DNA of 57,516 nucleotides from Gammaproteobacteria bacterium (GTDB taxonomy: Bacteria > Pseudomonadota > Gammaproteobacteria > Thiohalomonadales > Thiohalomonadaceae): contig JAPHTQ010000039.1 of NCBI GenBank assembly GCA_026196275.1, forward strand, positions 1-57,516, written 5' to 3'. Every line of letters begins with the position of its first letter. The first letter of the stretch is position 1. Of this stretch, positions 19,327 to 27,611 are shown piece by piece. Below the pieces are notes generated by a model that did not search any database, was not told the origin of the DNA, and was given only the letters and a program-made list of their open reading frames with translations. A program made the translations under genes and the position numbers.

Positions 19327-20600
19327 GCCACCACCCCCTTGCGGGCATCGTCGCTGCGCTCCAGCAGGTTGCCGATCGCCTTGTCGATGATCGCCATGCC
19401 CTCGCGCAGCGTATCTTCCTCAATGGTCAGCGCCGGCAGAAACTTGACCACACTGTCGTCGGCACCGGCCAGCTCGATGATGAGATTGTTGTCGAAGGCC
19501 TCCTTGGAGACGTCACCGGCGAAACCACCTCGTCCGATATCCAGACCCCAGACCATACCGCGGCCACGCAGTTCGATCTCGAGTTGAGGGTACTTCTCGG
19601 CGATGCGGCTCAGCTCCTCCTCCATGATCTGGCCCTTGTACTTGATCGACTCGGAGAAGTCCTCGTTCTCCCAGTAGGTCAGCGCCTGGGTAGCGGCAAC
19701 GAAGGCGAGGTTGTTACCGCGGAAGGTGCCGGTGTGCTCACCCGGCTGCCACTGATCGAGCTCCGGGCGCATCAGCAGGATAGCCATCGGCAGACCCCCA
19801 CCGATCGACTTGGACATGCAGACCATGTCGGGTTTGATGCCGGCCTCTTCGAAGCTGAAGAAGGTGCCGGTACGGCCGTTACCCACCTGGATGTCGTCGA
19901 TGATCAGCAGGATGTCGAACTCATGGCAGAGTTCGGAGAGCTCCTGCAGCCACTTGGTACTGGCGACGTTGATGCCGCCCTCACCCTGCACGGTCTCGAC
20001 GATGATCGCGGCCGGCAGGTCGATGCCGGAGGAGCCGTCCGAGAGAAATTTGCGCAGATAGTCGATGGTGTTGACGTCCGGGCCGAAGTAGCCGTCGAAC
20101 GGTACCGAGTCGGCGTTGTTGCGCGCACCGTAGGACTCGTCGCGGTAGAAGTCGTTACCGGTGACCGCCAGCGCGCCCATGGTCAGACCGTGGTAGCCGT
20201 TGGTAAAGGCGATAACGTTGGAGCGGCGCTTGACCATACGAGCCAGTTTCAGCGCGGTCTCCACGGCGTTGGTCCCGGTGGGACCGGTGAACTGGATTTT
20301 ATAGTTCAGGTTGCGCGGCGTGAGGATGGTGTCCTGGAACTTCTGCAGGAAGTTCTTTTTCGCCACGGTCGCCTTGTCCAGCGCGTGCACGATGCCGTCG
20401 CGCTGCAGGTACTCGATCAGCGCTTCGGAGATGATCGGGTTGTTGTGGCCGTAGTTCAGGGTGCCGGCACCGGCAAAGAAGTCGATGAACTTGTTGCCGT
20501 GCTCGTCATAGATGAACGAGCCCTTGGCGGTGTCAAAGATCGCCGGGAAGGAACGCACATAACCGCGTACTTCAGATTCCATCTCTTCAAAGATTCTCAT
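19323..20600 (-). CDS. ectB: Diaminobutyrate--2-oxoglutarate transaminase
   Basis: This 425-residue PLP enzyme converts aspartate semialdehyde to 2,4-diaminobutyrate, with glutamate as donor. The class III aminotransferase features are present: TGPTGTNAVETALKLAR near 108-124, IIDDIQVGNGRTGTFFSFE near 234-252 and the PLP lysine in MSKSIGGGLP. It opens MRIFEEMESEVRGYVR as in EctB proteins. It lies between ectA and ectC in the same operon. Confidence 0.97.
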   Translation of the reverse strand: MRIFEEMESEVRGYVRSFPAIFDTAKGSFIYDEHGNKFIDFFAGAGTLNYGHNNPIISEALIEYLQRDGIVHALDKATVAKKNFLQKFQDTILTPRNLNYKIQFTGPTGTNAVETALKLARMVKRRSNVIAFTNGYHGLTMGALAVTGNDFYRDESYGARNNADSVPFDGYFGPDVNTIDYLRKFLSDGSSGIDLPAAIIVETVQGEGGINVASTKWLQELSELCHEFDILLIIDDIQVGNGRTGTFFSFEEAGIKPDMVCMSKSIGGGLPMAILLMRPELDQWQPGEHTGTFRGNNLAFVAATQALTYWENEDFSESIKYKGQIMEEELSRIAEKYPQLEIELRGRGMVWGLDIGRGGFAGDVSKEAFDNNLIIELAGADDSVVKFLPALTIEEDTLREGMAIIDKAIGNLLERSDDARKGVVA

Positions 20601-20628
20601 AATCGTTTTCTCCAGTCGTGGATAATTC

Positions 20629-21126
20629 TTATTTCCAGGGCCCGATACGGATCAGGCGCTCTTCCTCATGTGCTTCGCCGCCGAAGTGGTGGACCTCAAT
20701 AAAGGTCTCTTCGCTGCTTTGTGCCCCAACTTTCTCGGCATAGTGCTGAAAGACCCGTCTTGAGGGAAGGTTAGACGGTGAAATGGTGGTTTCCAGTGTG
20801 TGGACATCGGCGCAGAACGGCCGCGCCATCACATGCTCAAGCATCCGACCGGCAAGACCGTGGCCGCGGGCCGCCTCATCCACCGCCACCTGCCAGACGA
20901 ACAGCGTCTCGGCACGGCCGGGGATGAGGTAGGCGGAGAGAAAACCGACGATTCGGTCATTGGCTTCAGCCACCACGCAGGTATCACGAAAGTGGCTGCA
21001 GAGCAGGAAGTAGTTGTAGCTGGAGTTCACATCCAGCGGCGGGCAGCGCTGAATCAGCTCATGCACCGGCTTGCCCTCCTCCAGGTTAGGGAGGCGCAGC
21101 TGTATCTCAAGTTTCTCAGTCATCAT
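20629..21126 (-). CDS. ectA: L-2,4-diaminobutyrate N-gamma-acetyltransferase
   Basis: This 165-residue GNAT enzyme acetylates 2,4-diaminobutyrate with acetyl-CoA. PPLDVNSSYNYFLLCSHF near 29-46 is diagnostic for EctA, AEANDRIVGFLSAYLIPG carries beta 2-4, and DEAARGHGLAGRML near 87-100 is the acetyl-CoA loop. It is the first gene of ectABC. A promoter and a palindromic operator lie just upstream (21170-21226). Confidence 0.96.
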   Translation of the reverse strand: MMTEKLEIQLRLPNLEEGKPVHELIQRCPPLDVNSSYNYFLLCSHFRDTCVVAEANDRIVGFLSAYLIPGRAETLFVWQVAVDEAARGHGLAGRMLEHVMARPFCADVHTLETTISPSNLPSRRVFQHYAEKVGAQSSEETFIEVHHFGGEAHEEERLIRIGPWK

Positions 21127-21169
21127 TAACCTTGGGGTTATGGGCTGGGGAATCGTCTGCGCAGAAATA

Positions 21170-21183
21170 GTTTGTGCACAAAC
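21170..21183. promoter_or_regulatory. 14-bp perfect palindrome, candidate EctR operator
   Basis: GTTTGTGCACAAAC is a perfect palindrome lying 13 bases downstream of the ectA -10 box, so it spans roughly +7 to +20. MarR-family regulators bind such short palindromes, and EctR1 of halotolerant methylotrophs represses ectABC from a site overlapping the promoter. The sequence differs from the published EctR site as I recall it. Confidence 0.65.
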
Positions 21184-21196
21184 GAATCATTTCGCT

Positions 21197-21226
21197 ATTA
21201 TATGCTTATTAAGTTGTTGATTTCAA
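21197..21226 (-). promoter_or_regulatory. Sigma-70-type promoter of ectABC
   Basis: On the minus strand, TTGAAA (21221-21226) and TATAAT (21197-21202) are separated by 18 bases. Transcription would start near 21190 and give an ectA leader of about 65 bases containing the palindrome. Confidence 0.75.
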
Positions 21227-21342
21227 GCTGACATTGCCGTGTTGTTATCACTGTTTACCGAAGCAATACGTTTTGTGTAGAAATTAAATTATCGTGACAA
21301 CAGCGTGAATCCTTGAAGAAGTTATAGCCTCACTGGAGAAGA

Positions 21343-21858
21343 ATGGAAAGATACGCAGATGTTCTGATTTCACTGCGGCGCATTATCCGCGCCATCGATA
21401 TGCGCTCGCGCCGTCTGATGCAGCAGGCCGGTTTTACCGGGCCGCAGTTGCTGGTGCTGCAGGCGCTGGGAACCTGTGAGGAGATGACCGCGGGCGAGTT
21501 GGCCCGGGAGGTGAACCTGAGTCAGGGGACGGTCACCTCGATTCTCGATCGGCTGGAAAAACGCGAGCTTATCCAGCGCATCCGCTCGCACACCGACCGG
21601 CGCAAGGTCTACGTCAAGCTGACCGGAGAAGGCAGTGAGCAGCTAGCCTCCGCCCCGACCCTGCTGCAGGAGCGCTTTATCGAGCGCTTCAATGAGCTGA
21701 AAGAGTGGGAGCAGCATCAGATCCTCGCCTCGCTGCAGCGCCTGGCGGAGATGATGGATGCCCAGGACATCGAGGCGGCACCGGTGCTCGATATTCGCCA
21801 CGACCTGGAGGGCCAGGCGCCTCCCGAGGATTGGAAGCCCGCGGCTGGGGATAAATGA
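21343..21858 (+). CDS. ectR: MarR-family transcriptional regulator of the ectoine operon
   Basis: This 171-residue winged-helix protein has the MarR layout: dimerisation helices at both ends, and the DNA-binding segment TAGELAREVNLSQGTVTSIL near 50-69 with the wing SHTDRRKVYVKLTGEG. Its divergent position beside ectABC, 216 bases away, matches EctR1 of methylotrophs, which represses ectABC at low salinity. That role is inferred from position and family. AGAAG precedes the ATG. Confidence 0.87.
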   Translation: MERYADVLISLRRIIRAIDMRSRRLMQQAGFTGPQLLVLQALGTCEEMTAGELAREVNLSQGTVTSILDRLEKRELIQRIRSHTDRRKVYVKLTGEGSEQLASAPTLLQERFIERFNELKEWEQHQILASLQRLAEMMDAQDIEAAPVLDIRHDLEGQAPPEDWKPAAGDK

Positions 21859-21861
21859 TTA

Positions 21862-21885
21862 CTCACCACAGAGGCACGGAGCACA
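21862..21885. repeat. Partial CGCAAAG-type repeat arm
   Basis: CTCACCACAGAGGCACGGAG resembles one arm of the dispersed inverted-repeat family, without a partner. It follows the ectR stop codon directly. Confidence 0.35.
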
Positions 21886-21888
21886 CAA

Positions 21889-21913
21889 TAAAAAAGGCCC
21901 GCATTTGCGGGCC
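21889..21913 (-). terminator. Terminator between ectR and prk
   Basis: GGCCCGC pairs with GCGGGCC, and the minus strand then reads TTTTTTATTGTG. It ends prk and may also stop ectR transcription. Confidence 0.85.
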
Positions 21914-21936
21914 CTCGTCTTCTTACCTTAACGCGC

Positions 21937-22833
21937 TCAGCCCTTGCGGCTCTTCTCGATCATGTTGTGGATGATGGGGGCCAGGATCAGCTCCATGGCG
22001 AACCCCATCTTGCCGCCGGGTACCACGATAGTGTTGCGGCGAGACATGAAGGAGTCGGGGATCATATTCAGCAGGTGCGGGAAGTCGACGCCGGTTTTGA
22101 CCGGATCGCGGAAGCGGATCACCACGAAGGACTCGTCCGGGGTGGGGATGTCGCGGGCGATGAACGGGTTGGAGGTGTCGACGGTCGGCACGCGCTGGAA
22201 GTTGATGTCGGTACGGGAGAACTGCGGGGTGATGTAGTTCACGTAGTCCGGCATGCGGCGCAGGATGGTGTCGACGATCGCCTCGGCGCTGTAGCCGCGC
22301 TGGGCGTTGTCGCGGAAGATCTTCTGGATCCACTCCAGGTTGACGATCGGTACTACACCGACCAGCAGGTCGGTATAGGCGGAGACGTCGACATCCCCGT
22401 CCTTGGCACCGCCGTGCAGCCCCTCGTAGAACAGCACGTCGGTCTCCTCGGTGATCTCTTCCCACGGGGTGAACTGGCCGGCGGTGTAGTCGCTACCACC
22501 CAGGCGCGCATTGTGGTGATCCGCCTCTTCATCGCTGTGAATATAGTAGCGACGCTTGCACTGGCCACTCTCGCCGTAGGTCTTGAAGGTCTCGGCCAGC
22601 AGGTCGAAGTGGTTGGCCTCGGGACCGAAGTGGGAGAGGTTCTTCCCCTCCTCGGCGAACTTGGCGATCGCCTCTTTCATCGCGGCACGATCATAGCGGT
22701 GGTAGCTGTCACCCTCGATGACCAGCGGCTTGATCTTTTCGCGGAAGAAGATGTGCTCGAAGGCATTCTTAACGGTGGTGGTCCCGGCGCCGGAAGAGCC
22801 GGTGACCGCAATCACGGGATGCTTTGCAGACAT
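21937..22833 (-). CDS. prk: Phosphoribulokinase
   Basis: This 298-residue proteobacterial (class I) enzyme phosphorylates ribulose 5-phosphate to make the CO2 acceptor of the Calvin cycle. The P-loop is GSSGAGTTTV near 12-21, followed by VIEGDSYHRYDR near 38-49 and YEGLHGG near 132-138, which holds the catalytic acid region. The length fits the octameric bacterial form. No RuBisCO gene lies in the window, so this is a detached prk. It is the main evidence that the host is autotrophic. Confidence 0.97.
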   Translation of the reverse strand: MSAKHPVIAVTGSSGAGTTTVKNAFEHIFFREKIKPLVIEGDSYHRYDRAAMKEAIAKFAEEGKNLSHFGPEANHFDLLAETFKTYGESGQCKRRYYIHSDEEADHHNARLGGSDYTAGQFTPWEEITEETDVLFYEGLHGGAKDGDVDVSAYTDLLVGVVPIVNLEWIQKIFRDNAQRGYSAEAIVDTILRRMPDYVNYITPQFSRTDINFQRVPTVDTSNPFIARDIPTPDESFVVIRFRDPVKTGVDFPHLLNMIPDSFMSRRNTIVVPGGKMGFAMELILAPIIHNMIEKSRKG

Positions 22834-22991
22834 AGATCTACTCCTAAAACAGGATTGAAAATGCTTTTATTTCAGCGGCTTGAATTCTTTGAACCGCGCA
22901 TTTTATCTGATTAACCGCCCCAAAGTCTCGGAAAAAATAGCACTATTTGCTTTGCTAATACTTAATATGCTGTTTTAAAAGCAAAAAATAA

Positions 22992-23123
22992 CAGCAGAGG
23001 CGCAAAGGCGCAGAGATTAAAGGTGGTGCAGGAGTGCTGTGATAATGGGGTCGACCTGAGTGAGGCCGGCTGAGTGTGAATATCGCTTTATCCCCCTTTT
23101 CGCCTCTGCGCCTTTGCGGTAAA
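22992..23123. repeat. Paired inverted CGCAAAG-type repeat element, copy B
   Basis: The left arm (22992-23019) reads CAGAGGCGCAAAGGCGCAGAG and the right arm (23098-23123) reads its inverted partner ending CTTTGCGGTAA. The right arm ends 4 bases before the stop codon of purD. The rest of 22834-22991 is AT-rich and must hold the prk promoter. Confidence 0.7.
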
Positions 23124-23127
23124 TGAT

Positions 23128-24414
23128 TTATACCTTCTCCCGGGCGATGGCGCGGTAGCCGATGTCGCGGCGCATGAACATGCCGCTCCAGCTGATCCTG
23201 TCGGCCAGTGCGTAGGCCTTGGTCTGCGCCTCGCTGACTGTGGCGCCCAGGGCGGTGGCACAGAGCACACGGCCGCCGGCGGTGACCACCTTGCCGTCCT
23301 TCTCGGTGGTGCCGGCATGGAAGATCTTGGCATCCGCCGAGTCAGCACCGTCGAGGCCGTGGATGACGTCCCCTTTGTTGTAGCTGCCGGGATAACCGCC
23401 AGCGGCGAGTACCACGCCCATGGCGGCGCGTGCGTCCCATTCGACCGTGACGCTATCGAGCCTGCGATCCAGTGCGGCGTTGCACAGGGCGACCAGATCG
23501 GAGTTGAGGCGCATCATGATCGGCTGGGTCTCCGGGTCACCGAAGCGGCAGTTGTATTCGATCACCTTGGGCGTGCCATCGGCGCTGATCATCAGCCCGG
23601 CGTAGAGGAAGCCGGTGTAGGGGTTGCCCTCGGCAGCCATCCCCTTAACGGTCGGCACGATCACTTCGCGCATGATGCGCGCGTGCACCTCAGCGGTGAC
23701 CACCGGAGCTGGTGAGTAGGCGCCCATGCCGCCGGTGTTGGGACCGGTGTCGCCTTCGCCGACGCGCTTGTGGTCCTGGCTGGTGGCCATCGGCAGGATG
23801 TGCTCGCCGTCGACCATGCAGATGAAGCTCGCCTCCTCGCCCTCGAGAAACTCCTCGATCACCACCCGGTGGCCCGCCTCGCCGAAGGCGTTGCCGGCGA
23901 GCATGTCTTTTACTGCCGCCTCGGCCTCCTCCATCGTCATGGCGACGATCACACCCTTGCCCGCCGCCAGACCATCGGCCTTGATGACGATGGGGGCGCT
24001 CTGTTGGTGCAGGTAGGCCAGCGCCTCGTCCACATCGGTGAAGTTGGCGTAGGCGGCAGTGGGGATGTTATGGCGGGCGAGAAAGTCCTTGGTGAAGACC
24101 TTGGAGCCCTCCAGCTGGGCGGCAGCCCTGCTCGGGCCGAAGCAGCGCAGGCCGGCAGCCTCGAAGGCGTCGACCACACCGATCACCAGTGGCGCCTCGG
24201 GGCCGACAATGGCCAGGTCGATGGCGTTGTCACGGGCAAAGCTGACCAGCGCCTCGATATCCTCCACGCCGATGGCCACATTCTCCAGCTTTGCCTCGCG
24301 GGCGGTGCCTGCGTTGCCGGGGGCGACGAAAACCTTCTCCACCTCGGGCGACTGGGCCGCCTTCCACGCCAGGGCGTGCTCACGACCACCGCCGCCAATC
24401 ACCAATACCTTCAT
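23128..24414 (-). CDS. purD: Phosphoribosylamine--glycine ligase
   Basis: This 428-residue ATP-grasp enzyme carries out the second step of purine synthesis. [18 protein letters not shown] at the start, [10 protein letters not shown] near 75-84, the ATP-binding [13 protein letters not shown] near 142-154, and [11 protein letters not shown] near 290-300 are all diagnostic. The start at 24414 gives the canonical N-terminus; the frame runs upstream to 24621 but that part is not conserved-looking. A repeat element lies against its 3' end. Confidence 0.97.
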   Translation of the reverse strand: MKVLVIGGGGREHALAWKAAQSPEVEKVFVAPGNAGTAREAKLENVAIGVEDIEALVSFARDNAIDLAIVGPEAPLVIGVVDAFEAAGLRCFGPSRAAAQLEGSKVFTKDFLARHNIPTAAYANFTDVDEALAYLHQQSAPIVIKADGLAAGKGVIVAMTMEEAEAAVKDMLAGNAFGEAGHRVVIEEFLEGEEASFICMVDGEHILPMATSQDHKRVGEGDTGPNTGGMGAYSPAPVVTAEVHARIMREVIVPTVKGMAAEGNPYTGFLYAGLMISADGTPKVIEYNCRFGDPETQPIMMRLNSDLVALCNAALDRRLDSVTVEWDARAAMGVVLAAGGYPGSYNKGDVIHGLDGADSADAKIFHAGTTEKDGKVVTAGGRVLCATALGATVSEAQTKAYALADRISWSGMFMRRDIGYRAIAREKV

Positions 24415-24511
24415 CTGATTGCCTTTGTCTATATTCCAAACCTGCCGACACCGCACATCAGCGCCGGTTTGCGGCGCAAGATTGTACCACAGGGTAGCAA
24501 TGTGTTGCCCC

Positions 24512-24557
24512 GGGGAGAAAGGCTCTGCGTCTTTGCGTTGAAAAAGCCTTTCTCCCC
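24512..24557. repeat. 13-bp hairpin stem carrying a CGCAAAG-type core in its loop
   Basis: Positions 24512-24524 and 24545-24557 are perfect reverse complements (GGGGAGAAAGGCT). The 20-base loop contains CTGCGTCTTTGCGTTG, the core of the dispersed repeat family. It lies between purD and the phospholipase D-like gene. The remaining bases of 24415-24651 show nothing else. Confidence 0.75.
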
Positions 24558-24651
24558 AAGCAAACCATCTTGCGGTGGCGTCGGGCTTTTGCAGCTTGGC
24601 GGTGGTTTTGTCGCCGCTCACAGGTAGCCGCGCAGCTGGCCGGGTTGCGCA

Positions 24652-25803
24652 TCAGTCGTCCTTGTGGCGTTGGCTGCGGCGTTCGACCCACAGATCCACC
24701 GAGCCCCATAACCATTCCAGCAGCCGCCGGTGCCAGGGGCGGCGGTACCAGTGTTCCGCCTTGACCTCGTGGCTGTCGGAGAAGTCCTGCTCAAACATGC
24801 AGGCGACCTTCCGGGCCATTTGTGCGGAGGCGATCTCCTGGTTCGCCTCCAGGTTCCAGCGCAGGTTCCAGCGGTCGATGTTGCTTGATCCGATTGAGAC
24901 CCAGTCGTCGCAGAGCAGCACCTTGGCGTGCAGAAAACGCGGCTGGTATTCGTAGATGCGTACGCCGTGACGCAGCAGCCGGGCGTAAAAACGACGCCCG
25001 GCATGACGTACCGCAGGGTGGTCGGTATGCGGCCCCGGCAGTAGCAGGCGTACATCAGCGCCGCTGCGGGCGGCACGGCGTAACAGGCGACGGATCTTGC
25101 GTGAGGGGATGAAGTAGGCGGTAGCGATCCAGATGCGCTGCTCGGCACCACGCAGGCGATTGATCAGTGAGCGCTTGATGTCGGCATGGGCCGGTGAGCT
25201 GGGGGCGAGACGGCCACGCTGTGTACCACTGTGCTGATCTTCGGGGGGAGTGGACAGTTGCAGCTCGCTCTGGCTCCAGCGCTGCCAGTTCTCCTGAAAC
25301 AGCTGTTGCCAGTCGGCCACCACGGGTCCATGACCCCGCAACATGACCTCATGCCAGGCGCCGGGGTTGCCTGCGGAATCGAACTCGTCGGTGATGCCGG
25401 TACCGCCGGTAAAGGCGGTATGGCCATCGACGCAGAGCAGCTTGCGGTGATCGCGCAGCAGGTTGCGTCGCAGGTGGCCATAGCGCAGGGGATTGTAGAA
25501 GGCCAGTTCGACCCCGCCCCCCTGCAGGATCCGCAGGTCCTGTCGATGCAGGCCACGGGCACCGAAGTCATCCAGCAGCAGGTAGACCTTTACGCCGCGT
25601 TCGGCGGCAGCGCACAGGGTCTGGATAAAGGTATCGGCGATGTTGCCGGACTCGAACAGGTAGAACTCCAGCAGTACATGGCTACGGGCTTCGTTGATCG
25701 CCTGCAGCATGGGAGGAAAGAACTGCTCGCCGTCGATCAGCAGCTCGAAGTGGTTGCCGTCGCGCCACGGGTAGCGGTAGTGCTTGTCCTTGACGGTTGC
25801 CAT
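24652..25803 (-). CDS. Phospholipase D-family cardiolipin synthase-like protein
   Basis: This 383-residue protein has two HKD motifs, HRKLLCVDGHTAFTGGTGI near 123-141 and HAKVLLCDDWVSIGSSNID near 296-314, the hallmark of phosphatidyltransferases such as ClsB. It lacks the N-terminal membrane anchors of ClsA. It probably makes cardiolipin from phosphatidylglycerol or a related donor at the inner membrane. The start at 25803 (MATVKDKHYRYPWRDGN) fits ClsB-like proteins. It lies 13 bases after rnd and is likely in one operon with it. Confidence 0.88.
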   Translation of the reverse strand: MATVKDKHYRYPWRDGNHFELLIDGEQFFPPMLQAINEARSHVLLEFYLFESGNIADTFIQTLCAAAERGVKVYLLLDDFGARGLHRQDLRILQGGGVELAFYNPLRYGHLRRNLLRDHRKLLCVDGHTAFTGGTGITDEFDSAGNPGAWHEVMLRGHGPVVADWQQLFQENWQRWSQSELQLSTPPEDQHSGTQRGRLAPSSPAHADIKRSLINRLRGAEQRIWIATAYFIPSRKIRRLLRRAARSGADVRLLLPGPHTDHPAVRHAGRRFYARLLRHGVRIYEYQPRFLHAKVLLCDDWVSIGSSNIDRWNLRWNLEANQEIASAQMARKVACMFEQDFSDSHEVKAEHWYRRPWHRRLLEWLWGSVDLWVERRSQRHKDD

Positions 25804-25816
25804 GGCTGCAGAAAGC

Positions 25817-26968
25817 CTACTCCCGGTGGATGATGTCGAGCTGTCCGTTCTCCACCAGCAGGGCCAGTCTGCCCTCCAGCAGTTGCTGCAGCGCTCCGCC
25901 GGCGATGGCGGCACGCCAGCCGTGCAGCAACGGGATATCTCGCTCCCCCATCACCAGTTGCTCCAGTTCACGTCGTCCGGCCACGGCGCCGGGGCTGATG
26001 TTCTGGCGCCGGCAGCGCTCACGCAGCAGGGCCATCATGGCATCGACCAGCGGCTCCTGCTCCGGCGCAAGACGCTTGCCGCCTTTGGCCTTGGGCCACT
26101 GCGCTTTTGGCAGATTTTTCGCCTCGTCAATCAGGCGCAGCAGGGTATCGCCGTGGCGCTTTACGGTGCCCTCTTCCAGACCACGGATGCGGTGCAGTTT
26201 GCCCGGTTCCTGCGGCATCTGCCTGGCCAGGTCGAGCAGGATCTCATCCTTGAGGATCCAGCGCCGTGGCCGGTCGCTCTGCTGTGCCTGCTCCTCGCGC
26301 CAGCCGGCCAGCGCCTGCAGTACCGCCAGTTGCACCCCCTTGAGGCGGTTGCTGCCCTTGACCCGCAGCCAGGCCTGTTCCGGCGGGTTGCGGTAGCGGG
26401 CCGGATCGGTCAACTCGTCGAAGTCGGCCTGCAGCCACTGTTCGCGCCCCAGCTCTTCGAGTTGCCGGCGCTGGCTGAGGTAGACCTCGCGCAGATGACG
26501 CACATCGTCGGCGGCGTAGGTCAGCTGCGCATCGTCGAGCGGCCGTCGGCACCAGTCGGCACGGGCGTGGGCCTTCTCCAGTTCGATACCCAGCTCGATC
26601 TTCACCAGGTTGCCGTAGCCGATCTGCTCACCGTGGCCGAGCAGGGTAGCGGCGATCTGGGTGTCGAAGATGGGGGCCGGGACCTCGCCGCGCATCTCGA
26701 AGAAGATCTCCAGGTCCTGGTGTGCGGCGTGCAGCACCTTGGTGATGGCGGGGTCGTAGAGCAGATCGAGCAGCGGCGAGAGATCCTCCAGTGCCAGCGG
26801 ATCGACACAGGCGATCACTTCAGGGTTGGCCACCTGTAGCAGGCAGAGGCGCGACCGGTAGGTCTTCTCGCGCAGGAATTCGGTGTCCAGGGTAAACCAG
26901 TCGTGGTGGCGAAGCTGTCGGCACAGCTCGTCGAGTTGCTGGGGAGTGTCGATATAATGTGCGCTCAT
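25817..26968 (-). CDS. rnd: Ribonuclease D
   Basis: This 383-residue 3'-5' exoribonuclease trims tRNA and other small RNAs. The DEDDy catalytic residues are visible: FTLDTEFLREKTY near 23-35, HAAHQDLEIF near 84-93 and YAADDVRHL near 148-156. The C-terminal half contains HRDC-type helical domains. The start at 26968 gives MSAHYIDTPQQLDEL; the frame continues upstream to 27328 but that part overlaps the neighbouring divergent gene and is not coding-like. Confidence 0.95.
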   Translation of the reverse strand: MSAHYIDTPQQLDELCRQLRHHDWFTLDTEFLREKTYRSRLCLLQVANPEVIACVDPLALEDLSPLLDLLYDPAITKVLHAAHQDLEIFFEMRGEVPAPIFDTQIAATLLGHGEQIGYGNLVKIELGIELEKAHARADWCRRPLDDAQLTYAADDVRHLREVYLSQRRQLEELGREQWLQADFDELTDPARYRNPPEQAWLRVKGSNRLKGVQLAVLQALAGWREEQAQQSDRPRRWILKDEILLDLARQMPQEPGKLHRIRGLEEGTVKRHGDTLLRLIDEAKNLPKAQWPKAKGGKRLAPEQEPLVDAMMALLRERCRRQNISPGAVAGRRELEQLVMGERDIPLLHGWRAAIAGGALQQLLEGRLALLVENGQLDIIHRE

Positions 26969-27097
26969 GCGGTGTCGTCGATTGTCGGTAAAAGGGAAGT
27001 ATAACGGATCGGGCTGCCTTAATTGCTGCGCTCCGTGGCGAGACGGTATCATGGATTTCGACATGTAACGTAAAGCACGAAGGGAACGAGGACTTTC

Positions 27098-27604
27098 ATG
27101 GGAGCACTTTTGCGCGTTATCGGGCAGATCGCAATGTTGCGACAGGGGCCGCAGGTGCTGCCTGCCTCCACTCTGTTGCTGTGGCTGGCGCTGATCGCCC
27201 ACTGGTTGACCGGGGTCGTGCTGGGAAGCCACGCCCTGCCGCTGGACGGGGCGTTTCTCTCCTCGCTGGTAGGTACCCTGACCATGGTGGCGGTGGTGCA
27301 CGGTCTGTTGTTGCTGCACCGGCGCCATAGCCGGGTTTTACAGACCCTGACGGCACTGGCCGCCTGCGAGACCTTGCTGGGACTGGTGGCCATTCCCGTT
27401 AGCGTCTGGTTCAATATGGGCGGGGGATTGCAGGATGTTGCGGTGCTCCTTTCGCTACTGCTGTTTGGCTGGAACATCGCCATTGCCTCCCACATCCTGC
27501 GCCACGCCCTGGGTGTGTCGCGGGGCATGGGCTTTCTTTTCGCCGTCGGTTACACCCTGGTGTCCATCACTCTGGGCAGCTTCCTGGTGCCGGTAGAGGG
27601 CTAG
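27098..27604 (+). CDS. Putative four-span inner-membrane protein
   Basis: This 168-residue protein has four hydrophobic segments (about 22-43, 54-74, 82-102 and 108-128) and a fifth weaker one near 143-160. No signature motif or family is recognised. It starts after GAACGAGG and its stop is 8 bases before mpl, so it is probably co-transcribed with mpl and may act in the envelope. Confidence 0.7.
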   Translation: MGALLRVIGQIAMLRQGPQVLPASTLLLWLALIAHWLTGVVLGSHALPLDGAFLSSLVGTLTMVAVVHGLLLLHRRHSRVLQTLTALAACETLLGLVAIPVSVWFNMGGGLQDVAVLLSLLLFGWNIAIASHILRHALGVSRGMGFLFAVGYTLVSITLGSFLVPVEG

Positions 27605-27611
27605 TCAGAAG

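Noticed and set aside
21923-22465. Leftward ORF of 180 codons inside prk
   Set aside because: It is an alternate frame of phosphoribulokinase with Arg-rich low-complexity composition.
25784-26839. Rightward ORF of 351 codons opposite rnd
   Set aside because: It is antisense to a strongly supported RNase D gene and its product shows no domain; it reflects codon bias of the GC-rich strand.
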